NCBI RefSeq assembly: GCF_003473485.1 | Contig: NC_053049.1 | Span: 32,013,292 to 32,077,291 of the forward strand | Direction: 5' to 3' | Source: Medicago truncatula | Taxonomy: Eukaryota > Streptophyta > Magnoliopsida > Fabales > Fabaceae | DNA: 64,000 nt | Shown here: piece by piece, positions 43,962-57,590 of the stretch | How positions within the stretch are numbered: position 1 is the first letter of the stretch | How the letters are laid out: each line of letters starts with the position of its first letter | Notes under the pieces: model-generated | The model's input: only the letters and a program-made list of their open reading frames with translations | Told to the model about the DNA's origin: nothing | The model's database searches: none | Translations under genes and position numbers: made by a program

Positions 43962-46437
43962 TATTTCTCTCATGCCTCTTTTATCTTGGTCATTAAATGA
44001 GTCATTGATTATTTACCGCAAAGAGGATAGATAGATAAAATGATATTCCTTAAGACTTAAGTTAAGAGTTAAAACATCAAAAGATAAAAAAACCAAAGGA
44101 ACACTGGGAGTTATTCTTGTGTCACTTCCTATGAATGGAAACAATAGACTATATTGATCTCATTATAATTTTTTTTGAGGAGTGATCTCATTATAATTGT
44201 CTCATTTTAACTGAGCATGATTTTTGAGAAAATAAGAGTAATTGTGTTTAATTTGACAATGAAACGAGTTTCTTTTACTAAATCGTTAGTGAAGTTATTA
44301 GAATGATTGAGATACAAATAAAAATATATTACAAACGAGACACTTATAATTAAACGAAGGAAGTAATAAAGGATTACATCCTTTAGTCTCTATTATAAAT
44401 AAAAATTGATATTTTAGATTCTTCAATAAATAATGTACGTAGTCTTTAATATATATCAAATACATCATTTATAGAATAAACCTAAAATATTAAAATTTGC
44501 TTACAATAGTAATCGGATGGTGTAGTTCAAGTCTAATCTCTATTTCTACAAATACTATTTTTTATTAACTGAGTTAATGTAAAGTTCACATAAGTTTAAA
44601 AGCATGTGGACCTATGATATTTATTTACTTTGGTTATAGAAGCATCAGTGGGATACTCTAACTCTCTAAAGGAATATATCATATATTGACAATTGAGAAT
44701 ATAGCCAAAATGAGAAGTCGTTTTTGTCAATTATAGGATAATTTATATAAGGTTTATCCATATGGCCCTTTTGTCATGTTTCTCACAAGAGACAGAAATG
44801 CTATCGCAATTAGAACATATTTCTCTTTGAAACTTGGATGGGAAAGAATAAAAAGATGATCGATGTAGATATTTAGAGTAAGATATTTAATTTGTAAAGT
44901 GACAGCCAAAAATTTATAATGAAAGAGAGTTGTTCAACAAACATACGTAGATCGGATTTTGCATGCATCAGCACATGAATGTGAGACAATTGCTTAATGT
45001 TAAGAATTAACATATATGTAATTGTAGTGGTTTGGATGAGAAGATTAGATAATTAGATTTTTTTTTGGAGAGAGATTATATTAGATAATTAGATATTCTA
45101 CTATACTAGCTAAGGTCTTTCATATTTACAATTTTGTTCTTTCTCTCAAAATAAAAAAAAATAAAAAATATTGTTCTTAAACAATACTATTAATCAAATG
45201 ATCTGACCAACTTAACTACCAACTTATGATCAACTAGACAATACCTTCAATTATAGGATTTACTTAATTGTTGTTCATTTATAGAATATATAATGTGTAT
45301 TTTTTTTCTCAACTACTGATCTTTTTAAATGATTTTTTCAATTATTTTTACTTTAAAATATATTTGTTTATTTTTATATAAAAGTCAGAATTTTATTGAT
45401 TGAAAAAAATAGCATAACCATTGAGGACCAAGCCTAAACCCAATTAATTACAAGTAAAACAAAATTAGGTAAACCTATTAAGTCTCTAACATAGAAAGGC
45501 CTAACAAATCTAGGTAAAGAGTTACCACCATTGACCATTAACAAGATCAATGCCATGCTTAGCTAAAGCATCAATCCCAAGTTATGTGTACATATACTAT
45601 TCAAGCTCTTAGCTACTTTGTAAACAATTTCTCCGACTAGTTCTGTCTGATTATTCTCGAACCACCATTTTCTCATTATTGAATGCAAACACCATAACTT
45701 GCGAGGCACTCATTAAGTCGGATACTAAGTTAGAAAAAAACGATATGATAAATTAGACTCAGACATTATTAATTAATGATAAAGCCTTTTTTTTTGTTTT
45801 TACAAGAATTAATTGAATAGGCCTTTTGCTCCTTTTTTTAGGTAAAGCAGGAGAGAGGACAGCATTAAGGAGAAGCAACGACATCCTAATTAGGTTGGCA
45901 CCCCGATGAACTCCCATCCCGCACCGCCACCTTTTGCTCCTTATTCTTTCAAAAAATAAAAAAAGATTTTGCTCTTCGTAATTAAATTTAAAGATAATAA
46001 AATAAATTTTCTATATAAGTTATCAAATTGCGTACGTGCCTAAAAAAGGGTTGCCTGCGTAAGTGATTTTTTATTTTTTTTAGTTGAGTTGCCTACGACC
46101 TACGTAAGTGATTATCACAGCATTTCGTTAAGACATGTATAAGTGAAATATTTATATCAAATAATGCGATAATTTTATTTCACAACTGTACATTAACTTA
46201 TTAATGAAAAAGATTGATTGCAAGTTGCCAAATTTTTTAATCTTGACTTTGGTGAATTAAAAACTCTAGTTGAGAGAAAACTATCCACCTTGTATATGCC
46301 TTCAGATTCTCATATCGAGATTAGTCAACATAATGATGTACACTTTGCATCTAATTTTATTATATGGTCACGAAAAAAAACAAAATTATTTATATAAATT
46401 TGAGTTATATCTTGGATATTGATATATCTAACCCACA
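43962..46437. other. intergenic with LINE 3'-end scraps
   Basis: AT-rich. Two scraps are recognisable. One is a minus-strand RNase H tail at about 45385-45600, which reads IDALAKHGIDLVNGQWW and ends at an AGAATTTTATTGATTG-type LINE 3' end. The other is 45838-45935, GGAGAGAGGACAGCATTAAGG...CCCGCACCGCC, a phrase typical of LINE 3' ends. No host gene seen. Confidence 0.4.
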
Positions 46438-46445
46438 CTTCCACA

Positions 46446-46774
46446 CAGGGCCGTCTTAACAAATTCATAGGCCCGGTTTTAATTTTATAAGGGATGCAAA
46501 AAAAAAAAATCTGGGCCCCAAAAAAATAAATAAGTTATTTAAAAAAAAATATAATTAAAAATCACACTTTGGTGGGTCTTGAACACATGACCTCACACTC
46601 AACAAAAAATAGCCATGCCACTAAAGCAAGCTGTACAAATTGAATAAATTTGCTTTTAATAGATATATAATCATTATTTTCGTGTCTTACATATAAAAAA
46701 AATATATTTTGGGCCCCAAAAAATTGGAGACCCGGTGTCGTCGCCCAGCCTCGACGGGCTATGGGCCGGCCCTG
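46446..46774. mobile_element. hAT-type MITE (8-bp TSD)
   Basis: 329 bp, starting CAGGGCCGTC and ending GGCCGGCCCTG. It is flanked by the 8-bp duplication CTTCCACA at 46438-46445 and 46775-46782. CAGGG ends with an 8-bp duplication identify the hAT superfamily. The inside has GGGCCCC-rich arms and an AT-rich core; no transposase. Confidence 0.85.
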
Positions 46775-46782
46775 CTTCCACA

Positions 46783-49700
46783 TTAAGATAGAAAGAGTGG
46801 TCAAGAATGATGAGAAGGCAACAAGAAATTCATGTGTGACTGGTTGAGCTAGGAAGGATTCACTAGAACCATTTGAATTTTTGTAACGGTAAGAATTCAT
46901 GTGTATGTTTTTTTTTATGCAACTTGCAATATGATTTAATTTCGAAAATAAATCAACTATACTGATTTTATTTTTTTTAAATCAAGTATCTTCTGTGCGC
47001 GTAGCTGCAGAGACTAATCTCTCGAGCTGAGTAAGAGTTTTAACGTTGTTGCATGTGTAAGGTAGATTCTAGCCCTGGACTTTAGTCAAGTTAAAAGATA
47101 TCTATGTCATCTCATGTATCATACTCGTCTATAATACATGTTAAAATAGTTCTTTTGAATCACCTAAGTGGTATGGTAAAATGTCCAACCATTTCACTCC
47201 CCGTTTTGATCTTTTTGATTGTATGATTTTATTTTATTTTTTTACCTAAATTTATGGTATTAGGTAGTATATTCATTTTGATGTTAGGTGAGCATGAAGT
47301 ACCATATATACATTTCCATAACCATTTATTCAACTAATTAATTTTACTAACTTGTTGACCAGCTGCTACTGGTCTATTACAGTTTAGTATAGTAAAAGAA
47401 AATGTTAATTTTATGTTAATTTGTTGTAGTCAGGTTCATTCTATTCTCATAATTTATTATTGGGTCTTGTTAACCAATGTCCTTAGGGTACTAGTTAAGG
47501 ATTCAAATATAGAAATAATTTATAAGTTTTATGTAAATAAATTTACTTTTTAAACTTTCAATATGTCAAATACATTATTAGATAAAATTTCCTTTTTAAA
47601 CTTCTTAATATTTCCCTTTATTATTATATGAAACATTGAGTAATTATATATTTGAAACCTTATAGTTTTCCTTTGTTTTTCTCGAAATAATATGGCTTGA
47701 TTGACTAAAAAAAAGTTGCTTGCTTGGTACATAATCTTTAACACAAAATTAGACATCAATATTATATATTTGTATAGTAATTACCAACTTTTATGTTACT
47801 TTTTCTCTAACCTTGGGCATTTTTTTCTCTCTTTAGGTTCAACATGACTCATTCATATAGTGTTGATTTTCGTAAATGACACAGTTGATGCAACAATGGT
47901 TGATCACTTAACAAAAAAACATCAACCTCAATCATATGTTTAGACCTTACACGAAACACTGGATTGGAAGCAACAACCTTTGCACTTAGATTCTCACACA
48001 ACAAAATTTGCATGGTTTATTATTAATGGGTTGATATATCAGCTGTATTATTTAGACGAATAAAAACTAACATCATATTCCGACACTATATACGAATGAG
48101 TGTGGACATCAAATATGAGGAAAAAAAATATCCTATAAGAGAGAACAAATTATAGAAAATTTAAAAACCGTATAAAAATACAGGGTTGATGTCAGATTTT
48201 GTGTCAAAAAACATTTGATGATTTTCATTACAAGCATTGCCTAAAGCTCGTGCTTGTTTCTAATTACTGTTTAGATTTGATGATTTCAACCATAATATTA
48301 CCACTCAATTTCATTGTAAGCCACAGGAAAGTAATTTATTAATTGAAAACAAAGGCTAAGATGTGTCTTTTGATAGTGTTGTACATGTACTATCTGTACT
48401 ATAGTTGTCTCCAAGAAACACATGACACATTGTGACTTGTGAGTCTTTGTGCCTTTTGACCGTCTTGGTTATATCAAAATTTCATTTGATTATAGGCGAG
48501 TGAATGCATGTCGTGTAACAAAATTCAATCACCTCTATTTTTTTGGTAAGATAAACCAAATAACAATAATCATTCATTCCTTCCTTTAAAAAAAATAAAA
48601 ATAAATCATAAATAGAGTAGTCTGGATTTGAACCTTGGTCCAGCGTACAACCTAACACTTTCTTCATTTATCTTATTTGATTGAATGTGTCGGATATTTT
48701 TGCAACAAATCTAAAATCTTATAAGCATCTTTTGAAATTCTTTCTTTGAGGTCCAAAGAACTTTTGCATTATATTGTATATTGTACTTTGTGCAATTTAT
48801 AGTGTTAAAGTTATAGTAATTTAGTATAGCATCTCGTTTCATACCTTTTCTAAACATCGAAAATGTCTTAATGTTGATTTGGAATCTTTCCATTCATGAA
48901 CATCAACTTATTATTACTTGGACATCAAGGTTGTTTTCATAGGTCGACCCCATAAATTGTAATTGATTCCATTCATATGAAGTGAACAAGAACAATTCCT
49001 AGTACGGCTTGAGGGATTTTGAGACTAATTTGCGACATTAAGAGGTTTGTGTTGCTTGAACAGGCTTTATCCACATGATTGACGATTAAGGAACAATGCA
49101 TTGAAATAGAGAATATAGAGCCAGAGACATTTTCCACCCAAGTTTTAGATCCATGAATTATCTTTGGTTTCTCTTGGTAGAAAAACTTTCTCCACTCTCC
49201 AACATGTTTTTTTCTTTCTTTCTTTCTAATACAAAGTTTTATTGAATAGGGTCCGGTGGTTAACCAGAGTCAATGTAGATCTTAATGTTCACAGAACATT
49301 TACAAATTACACAACAACGAAGTTCTAACTTTGAATGTGAGATTTGAAGTCACGTTCTTATCATATATGAATCAATTTCTTACAAACCGGAGCAATCTGC
49401 GTAGATCTTCAACATGATTTCATATATACACATTTTCTATGGTTAAATTCTCGTACATTTGGTACGTACCAACAAATTACGTTCATTTAAATATCTTGAT
49501 GGTTAACATATATTAAATTTCACGTATACATTTCGTACTAGCTTGTATAAGTTCACTAGAACATTTTTTATGGTTAAAGATTCACATACAGTTAAATACA
49601 CACATACTATTGTATTTCAGTTGACGTAACAAGTTAGTTTTAGCCGCTTAAGTTCATGTGCATAGTGCATATAAAATATGACTAATGTTAAGCTATAAAT

Positions 49701-50923
49701 TTTATTTCATCGACGCTTTTGGTAAATAAGATTAAATTATTATAATTGTTAATGATAGAAAATAATTATTTTTTCTTCAAAAAACAATCAATTTAATTAT
49801 TAATTTAATGTTTGATGTACCAATACATTCAAAATATTGAGTGTACCATAGAATTTGCCAATTAACATACACCGTATGAATTGAATTTGCCTAGTGTCTG
49901 TAGATTGCATGAACTGAATTTGCATACGTGTTAACACGAGTTTCAAATGTAGAAAAAAAAAATAGCAAACAGAGAAAAAGGTCACTTGTATGTAGTTAAT
50001 GAAAGATATTAAATAGAATGTATATAAGGTAGGGGTTCTTGGGCATTATTGTTAAATAATTTGTTTTAAAGGGGTGTAACTAGGATGTTGCATGGTGTAA
50101 TTATAAAAAATCTTGTTTTTGTGATATTGGCCTATGGACGGTATTTCCTTAGATCAAGTCTTTCAAAAGCTTATAGAGCCCAATTTTTCAATATCTTTTA
50201 AAAGTGGCTCGATAAACATCTCAATTTCGCTTCCGATCGAGTTGTAACTTCCGATCAATTGTTTTTGCGTGTAAAATCCAACTAGATCGTAACTCCCGGT
50301 TGACTTTTTTCAGCTAAATGATGGATGGATGGTTAAAATATATTGCATAAACTATTGCAAATTTATAGTTTTTTAAAAGAAAATTTAAAATAGAGGAGAA
50401 ATTGACCAAATATATGCCACCTAACACTATTCACACTCCTATTTTTGTTAAGGTTCGTTTACAATACAAATAAGCATACATACCCTGTATTATTTGAAGT
50501 GAGTATACCCTGTTAATGTTAAGTACACGTATTCTTTTTTCTATCATAAATTATGTCACCTCATAATCACATTGGTACATTGGATCATCAGATTTTAACA
50601 TAACCATGTCATCTCATAATATAATATAGTTCATATGTAGATATAATTGGTAAAATTATGTTCTCACAAACATCCAAACCAAGAGTTCTGATTTCATTGG
50701 CCCCTTGATATATGCTTTTTCCTTTGTGGACATTCTATGTTTGATTATCAGTAGAGATGTTACAACTACAAGAAGGTTACATTTCCTCTTTCACCATATC
50801 ATCTACATCTCTAAGTATTACATCTCAACCAAATCACCTTATCATAATACACAAACCATACTCCATAAATAACAAGCTAAAACTTATCAACCAAATCAGT
50901 AAAATCACAAACATCTTCTTACA
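46783..50923. other. long intergenic region upstream of the AGP gene
   Basis: No gene supported over 4 kb. Contents: a fragment of the GGGTCTTGTTAACC MITE family at about 47461-47530; a truncated copy of the 11052 MITE at about 49690-49860 (shared TTTTGGTAAATAA, AATGATAGAAAATAATTATT, GTGTACCATAGAATTTGCCA); and short retroelement-like text at 50150-50310. The last 200 bases are a C/A-rich leader for the gene at 50924. Confidence 0.4.
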
Positions 50924-52977
50924 ATGGCTGCAGTGTTTTGGGCATTGGCTTTAGCAAGCCTATGCTACCCTCTAGCCTCAATCAATGCTCAATCACATGC
51001 AGCTGCACCATCCAATTTGCCAATTACAACTTCACCGTTTGTAGCGAAACAACAACCTGTTGTGGCAGCAATTTCTCCTACTTCTAACAAACCCACAGCC
51101 ACGGTCACGGCAGCTGCACCATCGAAGTTGCCAACCACAAATCCATCGGAACCATCAACACTGCCATTATACAAACAACAGCCTATTGTGGCTGCAACTC
51201 CTGCTAGTAATACAAACAAACAACAGCCTATTGTGGCAGCAACTCCTGCTAGTAATACAAACAAACAACCTGCAGCAACTTCTCCTACTTCTAACAAACC
51301 CATAACCACAGTCACGGCAGCTGCACCATCGAAGTTGCCAACAACGAATCCATCTGCACCTTCCACATTGCCCCTAGACAAACAAAAGCCTATTGTAGCA
51401 GCAACTCCTGCTAGTAGTACAAAGCAACCACCAGCAGCAACCTCTCCTATTTCTAACAAACCCTCGACCACGATCTCAGCAGCAGCACCATCCAAATTAC
51501 CAACTATAATCCCTGCTGCACCTTCCAAGTTGCCAACGGCAGCTTCACCAACTTCTAGTACACCATCCGCTGCTAAAAAACCACCTATTGTCGTAGCAAC
51601 TTCTCCCTTGTCTAGCAAACAACCAACCACCACTCAACCGCCTACAACTGCAAAATCATCCCCTGTAAAATCACCAGTTCCTAAAGTTACGTCTCCAGCA
51701 TCTTCCCCTGTGAAGTCACCAGTCCCCAAAGTCGCGACCCCAACATCTGCTCCCGTGAAGTCACCAGTTCCAAAAGCTACGACTCCAACATCTGCTCCTG
51801 TGAAACCGCCAGTTCCAAAGGTTGCAACTCCAACGGTTGCACCGGCTAAACCACTGGTTCCCAAAGTTACAACTCCAACAGCTGCACCTGTGAAACCAAT
51901 AGTTCCAAAAACTACAACTCCAACATCTGCTCCTTTGAAACCACCAGTTCCGAAAGCTCCCGCACCAAAACCTTCTCCTGTGAAACCACCAGTTCCAAAA
52001 TCAAAACCTCCAACAACTGCTCCTGTCAAATCACCAGTTCCGGATCCTCCAAAACTCGCTCCTGTAAAGTTGCCAGTCCCAAAGGTTACACCGGCATTAA
52101 GCCCAAAAACCCCATCCCCTAAAATTCAACCACCACCACATCCACCCAAAAAAGCACCTGTTTCTCTACCACCATTATCTATACCACCTGTTTCACTTCC
52201 ACCATTACCATTACCACCAGCTTCTAAACCACCAAAGGTATCCCCAGCACCTGCAAAGGTTCCAAAAGCACCAGCACCGGCCAAAGAAGCACCAGCACCA
52301 GCACCTACACACAAAAAGAAAGCACCAGCACCCGCACCAGACAAAGAAACACCGGCACCAGCACCTACACACAAAAAGAAGAAAGCACCAAAATCATCAC
52401 CTGTTCCTTCCCCAGCAATTCTCCCACCATCACCTGCACCAACACCTGCAATAGACACACCATCATCAGCACCAGCACCATCGCCTGAAGATGATGCGCC
52501 AGAACCACCGCCACCCCACAAGCACAAGAGAAGAAAACACAAGCATAGTAAGCATAAGAAACATCACGCACTAGCTCTAGCACCAGAGCCTACAAGTTCA
52601 AGTTCAACAATCATTAGGAGGAGTCCCCCAGCACCACTGGCTGATGATAATACTACAATGAGTTCAGATGAAGGACCGTCACCAGCACCCAGTCCCAGTG
52701 CGGTAATATCTTTTTCCATTTTACTTTAAGTTACAATTCTATATTTACGGACCTCTTTGGTCTGGATCATGCCGCATTAACGAATTCATGCAATCTTTGT
52801 CATCTGATCTTTATCAGACAGATTGTACTCTGACTTGGCAAAACTTGCTAAAGCTTCTTTTATCGAATCTTATGATTTTATGTTTCACAGAATGGTGCAC
52901 AATCTTACCAAGGGCAATGGAGAAAGATGTTGGCAACTGGTGGAATTGCTATTGCCATTTTGTTATGTGTCACTTGA
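50924..52977 (+). CDS. large Lys-rich arabinogalactan / hydroxyproline-rich cell-wall protein
   Basis: Two exons, 50924-52702 and 52891-52977 (188-bp GT-AG intron, phase 0), encode 621 residues. Residues 1-22 are a signal peptide (MAAVFWALALASLCYPLASI). Then comes Ala/Ser/Thr/Pro-rich sequence with repeats of PIVAATPAS.T (about residues 80-165), about ten copies of a 14-16 residue unit of the type APVKSPVPKVATPTS (about 240-390), Pro-rich PPLPLPPAS blocks, and PAPTHKKKAPAPAP repeats. A basic segment starting HKHKRRKHKHSKHKKHH (532-548) and an acidic SPAP tail follow. Exon 2 adds NGAQSYQGQWRK and a hydrophobic end (MLATGGIAIAILLCVT), a likely GPI-anchor signal. Layout matches Lys-rich AGPs (AGP17/18/19 type) but is two to three times longer. 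Dispersed AP/SP/TP dipeptides predict arabinogalactan addition at the cell surface. Confidence 0.85.
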
Positions 52978-54239
52978 GTAACTGCAGAAGATGCTCATAT
53001 GACAAAACATGGATTCAAGCGAAACGGTTATTTGGTTTGCAAAAATATAAAATTATTTCATATGTATGGAATTGAATGATGAACAATTATACTCATAATA
53101 TTTTTCTTATCCTTTTGTTCTTTCATTGTATTGTGGTCTTTGCTCAAGCAATAATAGTGATATGAGATTTTGAGTTATCAAGAAATGCAAAGTTAAATAT
53201 GAGATCATGAACGCCCAAATTGCTTAAAATAACTTAAGTATATGCAAACCAGTACTTACAAATATACATGTGTTAAAAATTAAATATGAGCATGAAGAAA
53301 AACTTACTAAAAAGTTAAATATAACTGCAATATGAATCAATTGTTGGCCCATAATATTGTATACTATTAGACTATTTCCCCCATTGACATGATTTTAAGC
53401 TCACAACCCACAATCGTGTAGCTGCAATTGCAATTTAAAGGGAGCATAAAAATCTAGAATCTAATAGTTCTATGTTCAGTACCAGTACCACTGACACTTC
53501 TGATCGAAGACGTGTCCAGTGGCTGACACCAACAAATATGAAGGATGAGTTGTTTTGATTTGGTTCAATCATTGATATGTAGTGAAGGTCAGTACCAAAA
53601 AATAAAACAAGTCTTATTCTTTCATTTATACAAGTCATGTGTATCGGTGTCATGTAAGACAATACTTATTTATTGTTCAATCTCAAAGTAACTCATTCTT
53701 CATATGGTTCAATCGAATAGTTTGATAAGGTTCTATATGTAGCGAAGGTCAGTACCATCGATGGAGCCAGAAATATAGTTTTGGAGGGAGGGACCGAATT
53801 TAAGAGTATAACTTAGTAAAGAAAAAACAAATTTTTATATGCATAATATATTCAAGAAATTATATGATATATCCAAAAATTATAAGAAATTTCAAAAATA
53901 TAAGAAAGATGAGAGACTCGCTTTAGTATGACGAGACAAAGAAGATTTTTAAAAAGTAAAGAAAGAAAAAATGAAACAACAAAATGCAAAGGTAAGATGA
54001 TAAATTCAAGATAAAATCACGAGCACTGAATCATTGGTATGAGAGTGCGTAAATAACACTGAATGCAATAAAGAAAAAAAAAATCACGAAATTGCAATGA
54101 GAAATCATAAATTGATTCGTTCAGAATTAATGTTCTTTTGTAAATTGCAAACAAAACTTTACTTTATTTTTCATTGTTATGCATTATAAACAATAGTTAG
54201 TGTATCTCTAAAAAAAGAAGACACCCATTTTTACAGATC
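52978..54239. other. AGP 3' flank and intergenic
   Basis: No gene supported. ORFs here lack features. AT-rich from 53780. Confidence 0.35.
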
Positions 54240-54665
54240 ATCACTATAGTCGTCTCAAGCAACTACAATCAACTATGTTAACAACAAAAAACATATATTT
54301 ATAGAAGTTTACTTTTAAACTAGTTATCGTTTTGAACATAATTAAAACAACTTTCAATGTATCTAATATTTGCCCAACTTTTAACCTCCGCCAACAAAGT
54401 ATCATCAACGAATTGCAATTAGGATATGACCACATTATCATGCGCCCCCACTCCAAAACCAATAAATAGACCTGATTCCACCAACACATTCATCAAGACT
54501 AAGTCTTCTGCCGCTAATAAAAAAGAAGAAGGGAGAACGAGGGTATCCTTAACGAAGCCCTTTTTCAATCTTGAACTCCTCAATCGAACTATCATTGACA
54601 AGCACAAATGCCATTGTAACGAACGGTAGACTTTCTCAAAGTTTACTTTAAAAAATTTCATTAAT
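54240..54665 (-). pseudogene. LINE reverse-transcriptase remnant
   Basis: Overlapping minus frames give LPSSFLLAAEDLVLMNVLVE then GLFIGFGVGAHDNVVIS, followed in a shifted frame by FADDTLL-like text (NSLMILCWRRLKVGQ, read as the broken QLQFADDTLL.EVKSWANI) and LKVNFYKYMFF. These are the RT palm region of plant LINEs. Shifts and stops make it dead. No ends found. Confidence 0.6.
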
Positions 54666-54870
54666 ATGATCTATTGCCTTAAAAAATTAATATAATTTAC
54701 TTTTAATATTTTATTAGGAACTATTTCATTAATAAAATATTAATGAAATATTAATGAAATAGTCTTCTTCAAACTGCGCGCATCTTCCACTATTTCATTA
54801 ATATTTTATTAGGAACTATTTCATTAATATGATCTATTGCCTTAAAAAATTAATATAATTTACTTTTAAA
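54657..54870. repeat. short-range direct repeat with AT-rich palindromes
   Basis: CATTAATATGATCTATTGCC followed by TTAAAAAATTAATATAATTTAC occurs at about 54658 and about 54821. Between the copies, ACTATTTCATTAATA repeats several times in both orientations. Confidence 0.7.
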
Positions 54871-56315
54871 TAAAAATATTTATTTATTTTTTTCAAAATT
54901 GAGGAAGAGAGAAAGGTTAATTAATTAATGTGTCACTAATGTATATTTTACAACTGTCTTCGAGAAGATTTGAATTTGCGGCTCATTGACCTAGCTCTTC
55001 AAGCTTATTTTTAATATAAAATATTTTAAATTGGAAAATTAATACTCTATACTGTATCAATATGCAAACTTTTTTTTAGGTACTTAGTAATATACTATGT
55101 CACTTCTATTCTCAATTTACGGGTTCATTGTGAACGTCTCAATGGATGATGTTTTGTATCACGAGGTAAGTTTTTTCCGAAGTGACATTTACGTGTCTAT
55201 CTTTCCGCATTTTAAAATTTGGGCAATACTGTGATAAGATAATTTTAGAAAATAAAATAAAAAATAAGTGTTTAAGTCTCCAATAGTGTTCCTTTTTTCT
55301 TTCCTAAAAAAATAGTGTTCCTTTTTTCTAGATTTTTTCTATTTGAATGAGATTTCACTAATTTTTAATTATTTATTTATTGATGATAACTACATTACTC
55401 GTCAACAAAAGGTGGATAGAATTATTCATGATGGGTCGACACCAATTAAAATAATTCATGTAATTTCTATAACATAAGTAATGAAAGACAAATAAATAAT
55501 TTTGATTGATGTCAACTCAGCATGTGTAATTCTACTCACCTTTTGTTGATAAGTAAATAAGAATTTAACTAATTTTGTAATTTATTATATAGTGAAATTT
55601 AAATAAAATTATAAAATAGTTTAAATTAAGGGTAAAATTGTCATAGTAAAAATCCAGCCCAAAAACTTATATCCTCTTTATATATTGTTATAGAATAAAT
55701 ATTAATTTATGTTTTTCTTTTTAACTCTCCGGTTCTCGGGAGAAAGTGGCACTGATAATTCTCAACTCGGTCGAGCGGTAAGTAAAGTTTGATCAAGAAT
55801 TATTGCACACAAAAATCGAACTCAAGTTCTCTTGAATAAATCGTCAGTTAGTGAAACTCCTTAACCACTTGAGCACAATTGTTTGGTTAGATGATTAGGC
55901 ATATGTTTGTAAGCACATAAGTAATGTTCCATAAAAAACGAAAAAATAATTAATGATTCATAAAAAATAAAAAATAAAAAATAAAAAGATAAACAATGAT
56001 CCGATAGCAATTCAAAAGGACAAGAAAATTTCTCAATAGGATCATATATTTAGATGCAGATGTAAAACAATTTACTTCAAATTTTCTCATTAAAAAAAAA
56101 ACAAAATTACACCTCAACATGTGTTAGACTTGTTTACTAAAATAAAATAAAGTGTTTGACTTGTATTGTTAGCAAAATGATTTCCATCTGTTAATTAAAA
56201 ATAAAAACTAATCCAAATTCGACAAATTTTTTTTAGAATAATCTCTAATAGTTACACTATTATTAGAGGTTCTTTAACTTCGTGTGTTTTCGCATGAGTC
56301 ATGTAACATTGCGGA
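54871..56315. other. intergenic, no gene seen
   Basis: AT-rich. A degenerate SINE-like piece lies at about 55755-55880 (ACTCGGTCGAGCGGTAAG and AATCGAACTCAAG as weak A and B boxes). A short inverted repeat with TTTGTTGA.AAG lies near 55400 and 55545. Confidence 0.35.
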
Positions 56316-56388
56316 TCATTGGAGATTAATACATGGTAAAGTCCCTACGGATGATAACCTTATGCTTAGAGGTTGCAACATCCCTTCA

Positions 56389-56718
56389 ATGTGCGTTTGA
56401 TTTGTTAAAAAATGAAGGACATGACAGAACAACTTCAGTTGTCCAATGTTTGATTTGTAAAACTGTTTCAGGGACAGAACAAACTGGAGGCAAGGGACAG
56501 GACAAAAACTGAAATTTTTGTCCCTCGCCAAACCACAACACAACTTTTTGTCCCACGTAAAAGTTGTCTAAAACACCAAAATAGCATTTCGTCCCCCAAA
56601 AAGCATATAAAACAAGAAATTATTCAATACCATAAAAATTTGTCCTGTGTTGTTATGCCTTGTGTTGTGTTGTTATGCATTATACTGTTCTGTCCTGTTT
56701 TGCAAACCAAACACACCC
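56389..56718. mobile_element. MITE, GGGTGCGTTTGATTTG family, copy 2
   Basis: Close relative of 17139-17478: shared AAAAAATGAAGGACATGACAG, GTTTGATTTGTAAAACTG, AAACCACAACACAACTTTTT and CAAACCAAACACACCC. It sits inside the LINE zf-RVT segment. Confidence 0.75.
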
Positions 56719-56827
56719 TAACTATTACAGAAGCACAGAGAGCTCATTTCATCCAGGTTTGTCTGCTTGTGGGGGAATATTTAGAGACTACAATGCAAAT
56801 GCACTTTTTTCCTTCTCATAACCCTTA

Positions 56828-57310
56828 GAGTGTGTTTGGATGGGGGAATGTTTTGAGGGAATTCAAATACTTTGAGGTGAATTTCATTGTTTGGATAATA
56901 ATTTGAAGAATTTTCAAAATGATGAAATATTTTGTTCAAGTTAAATTTAGAGAATTTCAAATAACACTTAAAAGCTAAGAATTTCAAATTTCTTCATTGT
57001 TATAATTTTTCAAAATTTTCATTTTGATCCTCAAATTTTTCAAATTGACCCCAATAAATTTCCAGAAAATTGAAAATCGGTCCATCAATTTTTTCAAAAT
57101 TTTTAATTTGACATCTCAAAATTTTTGAAATTTCAAATTTGGCCCAAAAAATTAAAATTTATGAAAGTTGCCCAAAAATGATGACAATGAATTTTTTTAT
57201 TACTTCATCCAAACAAAATTGAGAAATGAAAGTAATTTAATTGAATCATTTAAATTGCCTAAAATTCTAAATTCTTTAAAATTTTCCAATTACCACATCC
57301 AAACACACTC
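56828..57310. mobile_element. Tourist-like MITE (483 bp, TTA TSD)
   Basis: GAGTGTGTTTGGATG at the left and CATCCAAACACACTC at the right are perfect inverted repeats. TTA flanks at 56825-56827 and 57311-57313. AT-rich non-coding interior with many AAATTTTCAAA-type dyads. Confidence 0.85.
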
Positions 57311-57313
57311 TTA

Positions 57314-57590
57314 GGCTTTGTTTGGGAGTTTGGAGGGGAGGGTTTTTGGAAAAAGAAATGAGCAAGTGGAAGAAATATAAGACATTGGGAGGAGAGGGCT
57401 TTGGAGGTTAATTTTTTACTCATAATAAAAAATCCTCTCATTTGGGGGAATTAAAAAATTGTATTGGGTGAGGGTTTTGGGGGGTTATGAAGGGTTTATA
57501 TGAATTTTTCAAATTAAATCTATGTTGTTATAATATTATTAAAATTAAAAATATATTAATCATAAGTATTAATTTATCATTGTCTAAACC
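57314..57590. mobile_element. truncated Tourist-like MITE (family of 29520-29879)
   Basis: Starts GGCTTTGTTTGGGAGTTTGG directly after the TTA that ends the preceding MITE. It matches the complete copy at 29520 as far as TTAATTTATCATT.TCTAAA. The right terminus is lost. Confidence 0.75.

Noticed and set aside
50989-52542. Long minus-strand frames (50989-51633, 51634-52029, 52126-52542) rich in Gly/Val/Ala
   Set aside because: They are the exact antisense of the Pro/Ala-rich AGP exon. The repeat composition leaves the reverse frame open; no start context or family motif supports them.
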